The notes under the pieces are model-generated. The model had not been told where the DNA came from, did not search any database, and saw only the letters and a program-made list of their open reading frames with translations. Shown piece by piece: positions 7,420-15,933 of a stretch of DNA of 46,428 nt (its first letter is position 1; each line of letters starts with the position of its first letter). The position numbers and the translations under genes were made by a program. Source of the DNA: a bacterium (GTDB lineage: Bacteria; 4484-113; JAFGCY01); contig JAGRNT010000026.1 of NCBI GenBank assembly GCA_020440605.1, forward strand, positions 1-46,428, given 5' to 3'.

Positions 7420-7448
7420 CCGGGCGGGGACGGTGCCCCTCCCCTACA
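7420..7448. repeat. GC-rich repeat, right side of the AT-rich cassette (inverted copy)
   Basis: Read on the minus strand it starts TGTAGGGG (7448-7441) and ends TCCCCGCCCGG (7430-7420), the same two blocks as at 5124-5159 with a shorter spacer. The two AT-rich genes sit between these inverted copies. The repeat is imperfect, so this may be two independent copies of an interspersed repeat and not the ends of one element. Confidence 0.5.
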
Positions 7449-7465
7449 CATTATGCTCCCCCGGT

Positions 7466-7471
7466 TACAAT
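7466..7471 (+). promoter_or_regulatory. -10 element (TACAAT) of a leaderless gene
   Basis: TACAAT ends six bases before the ATG at 7478 with no Shine-Dalgarno between. It fixes the start of the GH114-like gene and argues against upstream in-frame starts. Confidence 0.65.
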
Positions 7472-7477
7472 CCCTGC

Positions 7478-8560
7478 ATGTCCCTGCAAAACGGCATCTG
7501 TATCGCGGCGCTCTGCTGCCTGCTCGGCTGCGGCGGCGGCTCAGCCCCCGATCCCGGCAGCAATGGAAATGGCAATGGTAACGGTAACGGCAACGGCAAT
7601 CCACCACCCGCCGGAACACAGGTCAGCAACAGCCGCCTGCGCAACGTGACGGACTGGGTCTACTGGATCCAGGATCCGGATCTCACGGCGCTTGCCGCCG
7701 GCGACAGCCAGCTCGTGGTGATTGATTACTCACAGGACGGCACGCAGGATACGGCCTTCAGTCCCGCGCAGATCAGTGCGCTCCAGGCCGGCGGCCGGCT
7801 CGTGGTCTGCTACCTGAGCATCGGCGAAGCCGAGGACTACCGCTTCTACTGGGGCCTGCAGGACGGCAGCCCCGGCGCGGACTGGGACAGCAACCCGCCC
7901 GCCTGGCTCGGGCCGACCAACCCGGACTGGGCCGGCAACTACAAGGTACGCTACTGGGATCCGCAGTGGCAGCAGCTGATCATTGCCAATCCCGGCGGGC
8001 ATCCCGTGCTGGATGATGACCCGAGCTACCTCGACCGGATCATCGATGCCGGCTTCGACGGGGTGTTCCTCGACATCGTGGACGGCTTCGAGTACTGGGG
8101 CCCGGCGGAGGACGGTGGGACCGGACAGCGCGCTGAGGCGGCCGCCGACATGGCGGACTTCCTGGCGGCGCTCGCCGCACATGCCCGCAGCCGGGACGCG
8201 GACTTCATCATCTGCCAGCAGAACGGCGAAGCCCTGATCAGCGCTGAGCTGGCCCGGCCGCTGGACAGTGCGCGGCGCCAGGCGGTGCTCTCCGCCGTGG
8301 ACTGGCTCAGCGTGGAGGATGTACTCTACCAGGGCGAGCTGGATGCCAACAACCCGCTGGATCCTGACAACTACCGCATCGGCCTGATCGATGCCTACCG
8401 CAGCGCGGGTGAGTTCGTGAGCATCATTGACTACTTCGATGCCACTGAACCAGGCTACAGTGCGGCAGCCGAGGCGGACTTCATGAGCCGCAGCCTGGCA
8501 CAGGGCTGGCTGCCCTACGCCGGAGTGCGCGCGCTGGACAGGCTGGGCAGCGGCGGCTGA
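7478..8560 (+). CDS. TM1410/GH114-like putative glycoside hydrolase, lipoprotein
   Basis: The product has 360 residues. A short signal peptide ends in the lipobox LLGC, so the protein is probably lipid-anchored; a Gly-Asn repeat linker follows (about residues 30-45). The rest is a TIM-barrel domain of the TM1410/GH114 type: DWVYWIQDPDL, LVVIDYSQDG, RLVVCYLSIGEAEDYRFYW, YKVRYWDPQWQQLI and GFDGVFLDIVDGFEYW. GH114 members act as endo-alpha-1,4-polygalactosaminidases on exopolysaccharide; other members have no known substrate, and the substrate here is unproven. It is a leaderless single gene convergent with the dnaE gene, whose stop lies nine bases away. Confidence 0.88.
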   Translation: MSLQNGICIAALCCLLGCGGGSAPDPGSNGNGNGNGNGNGNPPPAGTQVSNSRLRNVTDWVYWIQDPDLTALAAGDSQLVVIDYSQDGTQDTAFSPAQISALQAGGRLVVCYLSIGEAEDYRFYWGLQDGSPGADWDSNPPAWLGPTNPDWAGNYKVRYWDPQWQQLIIANPGGHPVLDDDPSYLDRIIDAGFDGVFLDIVDGFEYWGPAEDGGTGQRAEAAADMADFLAALAAHARSRDADFIICQQNGEALISAELARPLDSARRQAVLSAVDWLSVEDVLYQGELDANNPLDPDNYRIGLIDAYRSAGEFVSIIDYFDATEPGYSAAAEADFMSRSLAQGWLPYAGVRALDRLGSGG

Positions 8561-8569
8561 CGCCCTCCC

Positions 8570-11500
8570 CTACCGCGCTTCCTGCGGTGCATAGCTCGCC
8601 GGCTTGCTGCCCTTGCGGCGGCCGCCCTCGGCGTCGTCGGCAACGAGGCGGTCCAGCTCATCGAGGCGCAGCAGCTTCAGCTCCTGGATTGACAATGTGC
8701 AGGTGCCGAACTGCTCCTCCACCTTGCCGGTGATCAGGAAGGGGCCAGTGTAGCGGGTGAGCGGGGCGAAGCGCGCATACTTGTCAGCGCGCAGGGTGCA
8801 TTCGAAGGTACCGGTCAGGTCCTCCATGCTCATGAACTTCATCGAGTTGCCGGGACCGATGAAGCCGCCCATGGTGTGTGAGTCCGTCCCGCGGTTGCGG
8901 GACGGCGAGTGAGGAGTGTGGAGTGAGGAGTGTGGAGCAGACGAGGAATCAGTAGCGGCGGCATCCTGCCGCCGGCCATCAGTGGTCAGTGCTGGGTTGC
9001 CAGGATGCGCAGCTCCGGCTTCGCCTGCGCTACGCGCTCCATGTTCTGCGGCTTGCGCCGCAGCTCCATCGCCCGGCTCGCGCCGGGCCTCCGTTCCCTG
9101 TTGTCCGGATTGCTCCGGACCTCCCCGGCCCACGGCCCAGTCATCGGTCTGTCCACCGCGGCGCACGAGTCCGAGGTCGGCCGCAGTGTCATTCAGCTCG
9201 TAGTCCTCGTCGCCACCGATGCCGCTCACGCTCAGCTCATCTTCGTCCGCCGTGTATTGCTCGGGGTCATCATGGTTGGCAGCCTGCAGCTCGATCATGT
9301 CCTGCACCTGGCGGCGGCGTGAGAGGTCGACGCGCTTGGTGGCAATGCACCAGCCGAGCATGCGCACCCAGCGTCCACTGTAGCGCGGCATCTCCCGGGC
9401 GTCGACAAGCCCGCTGACCAGGTTGGCATACAGGCTCAGGGGGTGGCGGCGCACCAGCATGCCGTAATGCTTCAGCTCGAGCGCGCAGAGCTTCAGCTCG
9501 TCGTAGTCATCAAGCCGTCCGGCCATGCGCCGGCGGAATTCCTCGATGCGCGCGGATTCGTCGAAGGGCAATTGGGAGGTTACTGGTTGCTGGTTGCTGG
9601 TTGCTGGTACTCCGGCAGCCGGCCTGTCTGACATCCCCACCCGTGGATCTCCTTCGTCGATCCCCTCCCGGGATGTCCGGCTGCCAATGGAGGGATCAGG
9701 GATGCGGGATGAGGGATGAACAGTCCCGCCACGCTCATTGCTCATTGCTCCTTGCTCATTGCTCTGTGTTCTCTGTGCCTCTGTGGTTGACAACCCCTCT
9801 TGTGCGGCTTGCGCCGCACCTCCCCTCCGCTTCTTCGGCGTGGAATGCCGCAGGCCGGCCTTGCGCTCCTGCTGGGCCAGCCAGAGCAGTTCGGGGCGGC
9901 TCATGCCGAGGCTGTCCAGCGCCCCGGCGAGGATCAGGAGATCCAGTTCAGACTCCGATGGCCCGCAGCGGCGGATGAAGTCCGGCAGGCTGCGGAAGGG
10001 GCCGTGCGCACGGGCGGAGACGATGCGCTCGGTAATGGCGACCGGCAGGCCCTTGATGACGACGAGCGGCAAGCGGATTGAGGAAGATGGACCGGTGACC
10101 GGGGACCGGGGACCGGAAGAGCTTTCGGGTTGCAGGTTGCCGGTTGCAGTAGCAGCGGCAGCCTGCCGCCGGTCATCAGTGCTCAGTGGTGAGTTGTCAG
10201 ATGAGGTTTCGGGTTTCGGGTTTCGGGTTTTGTGGTTGCCAGAATTGCACTGTGTCCTCTGTGCCTCTGTGGTTGACAATATGTGTTGTCCGGATTGCTC
10301 CGGACCTCCATCCCGGTCCCCGGTCCCCGGTCCCTGGTCCCTGTTGTCAGACTGAAGTCTGACCTCCTGTTGTCCGGATTGCTCCGGACCTCCCTCGCCC
10401 GGCTCGCGCCAGGCCTCCAGTTCCGCACTATAGTTCATCCCACTGTGGTTGACATCCGGCGGCAGGATCGACAGGCCGAGGCGTTCGCACTCGCTGATGT
10501 AGGCCCGTGCGCCGTAGAAGCCGCCACCGTTGTCAAGCACCGCCGCCATGAACTGCGCCGGGTAATGCGCCTTCAGCCAGGCGACCTGGTAGCTGAGTGT
10601 GGCGAAGCTCGCCGAATGCGCCTTGCAGAAGCTGTAGCCGCTGAAGCTGGCCAGCTGCCGCCAGATCTCCAGTGCGCTGGCCGTATCCATCCCGCGCGCC
10701 TCGCAGCCGCTCACGAACTTCTCGCCCAGTGCCAGCATGCCGTCATGGCGGTGCGGCTTGCTCATCACGCGACGCATCAGGTCGGCATCGCTGCGTGACA
10801 AGCCGGCCAGCTCATGCGCCACGCGGATCACATCCTCCTGGTAGATCATCACCCCGTGAGTCTCCGGCAGCAGCTCCAGCATGCGCGGATGCGTGCGCAG
10901 CTCATGGCGCGCCCCGTTCACGCGGCGGATGTACTCCTGCATCATCCCGCTTTCGGCGACGCCCGGGCGGATCACACTCGAGGCCGCCGTCAGGCCGATG
11001 AAGTCTCGCACGACGAGCCGCTTCAGCAGCTGGCGCATCGCCGGGCTTTCGATGTAGAAGCAGCCCATCGTCTCGCCGTGCCTGACGAGCGCGTTCGTGG
11101 CCGGGTCCTGCGAGACCTGCTCGTGGTCACTGAGATCCGGCTTCACACCCTGCTCCCTGAGCCTTGCCAGGGTGTCCTCCAGCACGCCGAGGCTGCGGTT
11201 GCCCAGGAGATCGATCTTGATCAGGCCGACGGCCTCCATCGGGTGCATGTCGTACTGGGTGACGACGAAGCCCTTGGCGGCGCGCTGCAGGCCGGTGAAG
11301 TAGTCAACGTTTCCCGGCGCGATCACGATCCCGCCGCAGTGGATCCCGAGGTGCCGCGGCCGGCCGGCGAGCCGCGTTGCGAGCGGCAGCACGTGGCAGT
11401 AGGGCTCGCTGTGCAGGTCCACGCCGCGCATCTCCGGGAAGTCGCGCACCACGCTGTCGAGCCCCGAGGCGCGGATGTTGGGCAGGAAGCGGCTGATCGT

Positions 11501-12793
11501 GCTTATCTCGCGGTCGCCCAGGCCGTAGACCTTGGCAACCTCGCGCAGGGCCGAGCGTGCGCGGAAGGTGACGTGCGTGCTGATCATGGCGACGCGCTCA
11601 TGGCCCCAGCGGTCATAGACGTACTGCACGATCTCATCGCGCCGCCGCCAGTTGAAGTCGATGTCGATGTCCGGCGGGCTCTTGCGCGCCGGGTTGAGGA
11701 AGCGCTCGAAGTACATGTCGTAGCGGATCGGGTCCACCGGGGTGAGGCCGAGCAGCCAGCTCACCAGCGAATTGGCGGCCGAGCCGCGCCCGAGACAGGG
11801 GATGCGCCGGCGGCGGGACTCGCGCACGATGTCATACACCGCGAGGAAGTAGCTGGTGTAGCCGAGCCTGTCGATCGCACCGAGCTCCATCTCGAGCCGC
11901 GCGAGGTACTCCTCGCCCGGGTTGCCGAACTTGATGTCGAGGCTGCGGCGGCACAGCCCATGCAGCGCACGCGCCGGATCACCGCCGCCGGGCAGCTCGT
12001 AGGGCGGGAACAGCCACTTGCCGTACTCGAACTCCACGTTCGTGGCCATTGCCAGCTTGCGCGCGTTCTCCAGCGCCTGCGGGCAGTCGTAGTAGTAGCC
12101 GCCCAGCTCCGTCGGCGCGCCGAGGTAGTGCCAGTTGCGGCGCACGCCGCGCGCGGTGTCCATCCCGCTGTTCTGCCCGATGGCGCGCAGCACGTGGTGC
12201 ACCGGCTGGTCCTGCGGGCGCAGGAAGTGCACGTCGGTGCAGGCCACGGGGTGCAGCTTCAGCTCACGGGCCAGCTTGAGCTGGCGGATCTGTCGCGCGC
12301 GCAGCTGCTCGCCGTAGTCCGGGGAGCAGCGCATGAACACACGGTGCGGGCCGAGCCGCGGCAGGATGATGCGCAGGAGCTCCGGGCGGTCGCTGATGAT
12401 GTAGCAGTGGGCGGTGTTGCCAAGCAGGGCACGGGCCAGGTTGAACTCCGGGTCAAGCTGCCTGAGCGTGGCCAGCCGGCACAGCTCGCCGTAGCCGTCG
12501 CGGTCGCGCGCGATCACGAGCGCCGCACTGGCAGTCGGGTCGGCGATGCCGGCCTCCAGCGAACGCCGCCCGGCCTGGGCCTTCAGTTCCTGCGGGTCCG
12601 TTAGGCTGATCCCGAGCACGGGGTGGATGCGGCACTTGAGGGCGGCGCGGTGGAAATGCAGCAGGCCGTAGCAGCCATCGGTATCGGCGATGCCGAAGGC
12701 CTCGAAGCCCAGCTCCGCCGCCTGCGCGCAGAGATCCTCGGGGGCGCTGACCCCGTCATGGAAGCTGTACCAGCTGTGCGCGTCGAGATGCAC
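8570..12793 (-). CDS. dnaE2: DnaE-type DNA polymerase III alpha subunit, likely error-prone DnaE2, with three in-frame repeat insertions
   Basis: The protein has 1407 residues from a GTG start; an in-frame TGA lies two codons upstream, so no longer form is possible. Order: PHP domain (residues 1-200; opening HLDAHSWYSFHDG), palm with PDIDIDF at about 374-380 holding the catalytic aspartates, the GRGSAANSLVSWLLG and HLGIHCGGIVI signatures, finger segments, HhH region and a C-terminal OB fold (TLRADKYARFAPL). DnaE2 proteins usually have about 1050-1150 residues; the excess is in three blocks (about 795-905, 985-1075, 1210-1305) translated from repeat DNA. Sharing an operator with dinB suggests a damage-inducible mutagenesis polymerase. 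A divergent replicative DnaE cannot be excluded. Confidence 0.88.
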   Translation of the reverse strand: MHLDAHSWYSFHDGVSAPEDLCAQAAELGFEAFGIADTDGCYGLLHFHRAALKCRIHPVLGISLTDPQELKAQAGRRSLEAGIADPTASAALVIARDRDGYGELCRLATLRQLDPEFNLARALLGNTAHCYIISDRPELLRIILPRLGPHRVFMRCSPDYGEQLRARQIRQLKLARELKLHPVACTDVHFLRPQDQPVHHVLRAIGQNSGMDTARGVRRNWHYLGAPTELGGYYYDCPQALENARKLAMATNVEFEYGKWLFPPYELPGGGDPARALHGLCRRSLDIKFGNPGEEYLARLEMELGAIDRLGYTSYFLAVYDIVRESRRRRIPCLGRGSAANSLVSWLLGLTPVDPIRYDMYFERFLNPARKSPPDIDIDFNWRRRDEIVQYVYDRWGHERVAMISTHVTFRARSALREVAKVYGLGDREISTISRFLPNIRASGLDSVVRDFPEMRGVDLHSEPYCHVLPLATRLAGRPRHLGIHCGGIVIAPGNVDYFTGLQRAAKGFVVTQYDMHPMEAVGLIKIDLLGNRSLGVLEDTLARLREQGVKPDLSDHEQVSQDPATNALVRHGETMGCFYIESPAMRQLLKRLVVRDFIGLTAASSVIRPGVAESGMMQEYIRRVNGARHELRTHPRMLELLPETHGVMIYQEDVIRVAHELAGLSRSDADLMRRVMSKPHRHDGMLALGEKFVSGCEARGMDTASALEIWRQLASFSGYSFCKAHSASFATLSYQVAWLKAHYPAQFMAAVLDNGGGFYGARAYISECERLGLSILPPDVNHSGMNYSAELEAWREPGEGGPEQSGQQEVRLQSDNRDQGPGTGDRDGGPEQSGQHILSTTEAQRTQCNSGNHKTRNPKPETSSDNSPLSTDDRRQAAAATATGNLQPESSSGPRSPVTGPSSSIRLPLVVIKGLPVAITERIVSARAHGPFRSLPDFIRRCGPSESELDLLILAGALDSLGMSRPELLWLAQQERKAGLRHSTPKKRRGGAAQAAQEGLSTTEAQRTQSNEQGAMSNERGGTVHPSSRIPDPSIGSRTSREGIDEGDPRVGMSDRPAAGVPATSNQQPVTSQLPFDESARIEEFRRRMAGRLDDYDELKLCALELKHYGMLVRRHPLSLYANLVSGLVDAREMPRYSGRWVRMLGWCIATKRVDLSRRRQVQDMIELQAANHDDPEQYTADEDELSVSGIGGDEDYELNDTAADLGLVRRGGQTDDWAVGRGGPEQSGQQGTEARREPGDGAAAQAAEHGARSAGEAGAAHPGNPALTTDGRRQDAAATDSSSAPHSSLHTPHSPSRNRGTDSHTMGGFIGPGNSMKFMSMEDLTGTFECTLRADKYARFAPLTRYTGPFLITGKVEEQFGTCTLSIQELKLLRLDELDRLVADDAEGGRRKGSKPASYAPQEAR
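8880..9165. repeat. Repeat block C inside dnaE (OB-fold loop)
   Basis: The block includes two tandem copies of GAGTGAGGAGTGTGG (8909-8938), a palindromic CGGCGGCATCCTGCCGCCG module (near 8957), and a 24-base hairpin module at 9101-9124 that begins TTGTCCGGATTGC and ends GACCTCC. It encodes about 95 low-complexity residues inside the OB-fold region without breaking the frame. The 9101 module is repeated in block A. Confidence 0.8.
9571..9840. repeat. Repeat block B inside dnaE (after the HhH region)
   Basis: Three and a half copies of the heptamer GGTTGCT/A (9578-9607), degenerate GGGATGA heptamers (about 9695-9719), CTCATTGCT repeats (9736-9764), and a 30-base module (9764-9793) ending CTGTGGTTGACAA that recurs with one mismatch at 10250-10279. 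The block encodes about 90 residues between the HhH-containing region and the segment before the OB fold. The frame is kept. Confidence 0.8.
10083..10410. repeat. Repeat block A inside dnaE (fingers/HhH junction)
   Basis: The block contains CCGGGGA octamers (10091-10115), GGGTTTC heptamers (10206-10231), the 30-base module also found in block B (10250-10279), two copies of the 24-base hairpin module (10286-10309, 10370-10393), a sister module (10344-10367) with the same TTGTC and GACCTCC ends but an AGACTGAAGTCT core, and GGTCCC(C/T) tandems (10313-10343). About 110 residues are encoded between the conserved ILPPDVNHSG and VVIKGLP segments. Confidence 0.82.
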
Positions 12794-12840
12794 GGCTCAG
12801 CCCCGCCTTGCCCCGGGGGCCGGCCCCTCCGCCGTCCTCT

Positions 12841-12883
12841 TATACACATGTGTAGTATAACAGAATTACTATACATGTGTATA
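12841..12883 (-). promoter_or_regulatory. dnaE2 promoter with two operator copies
   Basis: Two sites match the dinB operator. Box 1 (12841-12855, plus strand) reads TATACACATGTGTAG; box 2 (12869-12883, read on the minus strand) reads ATATACACATGTATAG. On the minus strand TATACT (12859-12854) is a good -10 overlapping box 1, and box 2 lies near the -35 position. Both dinB and dnaE carry GTTATACTA directly before a CACATGT core. The 5' untranslated region to the GTG is about 50 bases, so this gene is not leaderless. Confidence 0.7.
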
Positions 12884-13001
12884 TTTCGGGCCGACCCCAC
12901 CTCAGTGTCGGGGTATTGTTACGCACATTGAAATCATGGCGAAACTGAATTCGGGGCCGGCGCTGAACTCATCAACTCGCGCATGAATGAATGAAATGTA
13001 C

Positions 13002-14546
13002 TTACCGGGTTCGCTTGCGGTAAACCACTACATCATCATGACTATGAAATTCCTGCCATACAGCCGGATCTGAAAGAAACACCGGCAGCTCAGCATCGGG
13101 ATTCATTTTCCAGACCCAGAGATTCAGCTGACCCTGCAGCTCAGGAAAACTGATATCCCCATAGGGATCAAGGAAGCGTAAGCCTGCGATCTGCCTGGAT
13201 GTGATTGCAGGGTCCAGCACCCAGGAACCGGATGTGCTGGTATATGGCTGGCACCATGCATTGCCGGTCAACATCATTATGCGGTCATCGTTCGTAACGG
13301 CAAGAGACGAAGGGGCATTCCTGCCATCAAGGCTGGCTCCGTCCAGAATGATCCCTTCAGTATTCCGGCTTATCCGGTGATACGCCATCCGCTCCTGATG
13401 GACAAGCCGGCAGTATGAACCGGAAACCCAGTAGCCTCCGGCAAGCAGGACTGCTGTCCCGCAAATCCAGAGATGCTTTCGCGTTGCCATTGTACCTACG
13501 AGTGTGAACACGATGCAGAGTGCGGCAAGTGCAGGTAGTGTTGCAGCCCGCGGAGTGTAGTAGGCAACGCTGATCGGCAGGCAGTACAGCGGTATCCAGA
13601 GTGCGAGGATGCCGATACCGGCCGGAACGTTCCTGCGGACAACGAGTGCGGCGAATACAAGCAGCAGCGCAAGGGCAATCGTGGGCCTGCGCAGGAACTT
13701 CAGCCAGCCCCTGGCGGTGTGCTTCACAATGCTTGCCAATCCGTAGTGGTCAACGAGCGACATCGCGCGGGACTCTGTGGCAAAGCGGGCATAATCACGA
13801 AAGATGGATTCCGGTGTGGGGTAGTCTCGATGCAGTTCGAACTCCAGCCCCGTGCGGATCTGCACGGGCGCGGTACCGGCCAGTGGTTCACCCTGAATTG
13901 AATATGGGACAAAGTAGTTGACTGCTGCGGAAAATGCCAACAGGACGATGGAGTGATGCAACAGCCTGGGCCTGAAGCGGTTTGCAGCAAGCAGAACCAG
14001 CAGTACGGGGAGAACCAGCACGAGGGCGTGGTAGCGCAGGAAGAGCAGCAGTGCAGGTGTGATAAGCAATCCCAGCATGGCCCAGCGTGGAATGTCACCT
14101 GCGAACCTGTTGCGCCAGAAATGTACACAGGCAGCGAGGAACCACATGCCCAATCCGGTATAGAGCATGTCCACACTGGGACTGCCTGCCGGCACACGCC
14201 AGACCGGCATCAACCAGGCTGCAGGCATCGCCAGGATGACTACCCAGCCTGCTGCACCGAGTTCATCCAGCAGATGTGCCAGAGCCCAGAGCGCAACTGC
14301 TCCCCCGATCGCACTGAGGAAAAATCCCCAGACGAGCACATTGCCAGCCAGTCCGCCTGGAACAAGCAGGAGCGGATAGCCGGCAGGGAAGTACGGTGTA
14401 GCGGGCCAAGCGCCGTTTTCAGCCATGCCACGCGCAAATGCCGCCAGGGCAACGAAGTCCTGCAGACCTACGTTGAGGTGCAGGATGTTCCAGAGGAAGT
14501 CAATGCACGGAAGTACAAGCGCGACCACGATCCAGCGCCTGCGCAT
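13002..14546 (-). CDS. GT-C type membrane glycosyltransferase (ArnT/PMT-like topology)
   Basis: The product has 514 residues from the ATG at 14546, one base after the TAA of the preceding gene (TAATATG); an in-frame TTG 18 bases further up would overlap that gene. About ten hydrophobic helices fill residues 5-400. The first periplasmic loop has [14 protein letters not shown] and [15 protein letters not shown], where GT-C enzymes place their acidic catalytic residue. A soluble C-terminal domain of about 120 residues ends the protein. GT-C enzymes transfer a sugar from a polyprenyl-phosphate carrier outside the cytoplasmic membrane. The upstream GT2 and small flippase-like genes complete the set. 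The acceptor (lipid A, glycan or protein) is unknown. Confidence 0.78.
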
Positions 14547-14547
14547 A

Positions 14548-14916
14548 TTAGCCTCGCCCGGCAATCAGCAGGATGCCGGAGATTATCAGCCCTGCGCCTG
14601 CCCAGTGCCGCCAATCCACAGCCTCCCCGAAGAGGTAAAAGCTTCCTAGGAAAATGATGACGTAGCTCAGAGCGACCATTGGATACGCGTTGCTCAGCGG
14701 CATACTGCGCAAAGTGACGATCCACAGCACGCTTGAAATGAAGAAGCAGATGAACCCTGCAAGGATCAGTGGAGTGGTGAACATTGCCAATAACAGCCTT
14801 GCAAGGCCGAGTTCGCTGTACGCCGGCAGAGTACGCGCTGCTGCCTTGAACATCAACTGACCGGCTGCACCAAGCGCAATGCTCGTCAGGAGTGAAGCAA
14901 TCACCCCAGGCGTCAT
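14548..14916 (-). CDS. Small EamA/SMR-type membrane protein, putative polyprenyl-phosphate-sugar flippase
   Basis: The product has 122 residues with four hydrophobic helices, the size and layout of ArnE/ArnF and other SMR-like half-transporters. Helix 1 is [16 protein letters not shown], where Gly-Gln-Leu-x-Phe-Lys is the EamA/ArnE motif; helix 3 has LPLSNAYP-like sequence ([16 protein letters not shown]). The gene sits between a GT2 gene (gap of nine bases) and a GT-C gene (one base), so one transcript is almost certain. In the Arn pathway ArnE/F move the lipid-linked sugar across the inner membrane between the ArnC and ArnT steps; the same order of work is inferred here. Confidence 0.82.
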
Positions 14917-14925
14917 TGCACCAAC

Positions 14926-15678
14926 CTAGCGCCACGAGCGGTTGAAGAGAACATTGAACACAAGGACCACATAACGCCTAATTGTATCAGGGACGTTCAT
15001 TTTGCTGGCTCCACCCTTCAGTTCGTAATGCAGTTTGAGTGGGACTTCCTGCACTACGGCTCCCAGCCTCCCAAGCTTTACCAGCAACTCCGCCATGCAG
15101 ACGAATCCGGTTTCAGTGACCAGCCTGCTGCCAAACTTCCGCTTGCCAAGTTCAAGGATGGCCTGTGAATAGACGCGGTAACCACAACTGTAGTCGCGGA
15201 CACCATGGATCCCTGCCGCGGCCCCCATCACCAAACTGGCAGTTCTGCTGTACAGCCGGCGAAGCAGGGTAAGCCCGTGTTCCTCACCACCCGGTGCATA
15301 GCGGCTAGCGATCACAATGTCTGCTCCGAGTGCAAGCATTTCGCACAGCAGGCGTGGTGGATGAGTATTGTCCGCGTCCATCACCGCCAGCCTGTTGCCG
15401 GATGCAGAGCTTGAGAGATCGAGGAAGCAGTCAATGCCGGTGTTCAGTGCGCAACCCAGTCCACGATTGACATCATGGCTGAGCAGAATCACCTGCATTG
15501 TGCCTTGCCACTGCCGGGCGATTCCCGCTGTCTCATCCGAACTTCCATCATCCACAACAATCGTGGACAGTTCGTATGCGCCGGCAAGGGCTTCGCGGGT
15601 GCTCTCCAGCTCTGACAGCAGGCCTGGCAGGTTCAGGGCTTCATTCAGACATGGCAACAATACGAATATCCCAGGCAC
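14926..15678 (-). CDS. GT2 family polyprenyl-phosphate glycosyltransferase (dolichol-phosphate-mannose synthase type)
   Basis: The product has 250 residues from a GTG; no clear ribosome binding site is seen. The GT-A fold is recognisable: FVLLPCLNEALNLPGLL (nucleotide-sugar strand), TIVVDDGSSDETAGIA, NRGLGCALNTGI, AVMDADNTHPP (a DAD variant of the DXD metal motif), IASRYAPGGEEHG, and SCGYRVYSQAIL. There is no transmembrane anchor except possibly the C-terminal VVLVFNVLF stretch, as in the short DPM1-type enzymes. It should load a sugar from a nucleotide donor onto undecaprenyl phosphate at the cytosolic face. It heads the three-gene cassette. Confidence 0.88.
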   Translation of the reverse strand: MPGIFVLLPCLNEALNLPGLLSELESTREALAGAYELSTIVVDDGSSDETAGIARQWQGTMQVILLSHDVNRGLGCALNTGIDCFLDLSSSASGNRLAVMDADNTHPPRLLCEMLALGADIVIASRYAPGGEEHGLTLLRRLYSRTASLVMGAAAGIHGVRDYSCGYRVYSQAILELGKRKFGSRLVTETGFVCMAELLVKLGRLGAVVQEVPLKLHYELKGGASKMNVPDTIRRYVVLVFNVLFNRSWR

Positions 15679-15933
15679 CGTGTTAACGCCAGCCCAGGGA
15701 TTTGAAATGCACCGACAACATCAGCTTGATGATATCCAATGTCCTGCAAACAGGCCAGCTTCCCCGGGTGTCCTTGAAGCAGCCAGGATTACAGAAGTTC
15801 TTCATTTCCCTGCAGTTCACAAACTGAATCGAAGTGATTCAACTGTTTAGAAAGCTGTGCAGCGGGCGGTTGCTGGAACAGGAACTCCCCAGCGAATCAG
15901 TTGTCAGAACGAATTCCAGGCCACTTAGCTCCC
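15679..15933. other. Gene-free interval upstream of the sugar cassette
   Basis: No gene is supported. It lies before the GT2 gene and after the 3' end of the tyrosine phenol-lyase gene, both on the minus strand. A short inverted repeat, TGAATC-GAAGT-GATTCA (15825-15841), is present without a T-run. I see no convincing terminator for the lyase gene and no clear promoter. Confidence 0.5.

Noticed and set aside
8880..10410. CRISPR array or a separate mobile gene inside dnaE
   Set aside because: The repeats are of several types with irregular spacing and no unique spacers, and no mobility gene is encoded; the polymerase frame runs through all blocks.
10814..12604. 596-codon open frame on the plus strand opposite the dnaE gene
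   Set aside because: It is the antisense of conserved DnaE sequence; the His/Val/Arg/Ala-rich composition without motifs is what a GC-rich coding strand gives in reverse. The same applies to long opposite-strand frames at 3634-5004, 15901-17400, 19465-20514, 24741-25946, 33540-34988 and 35293-37191.
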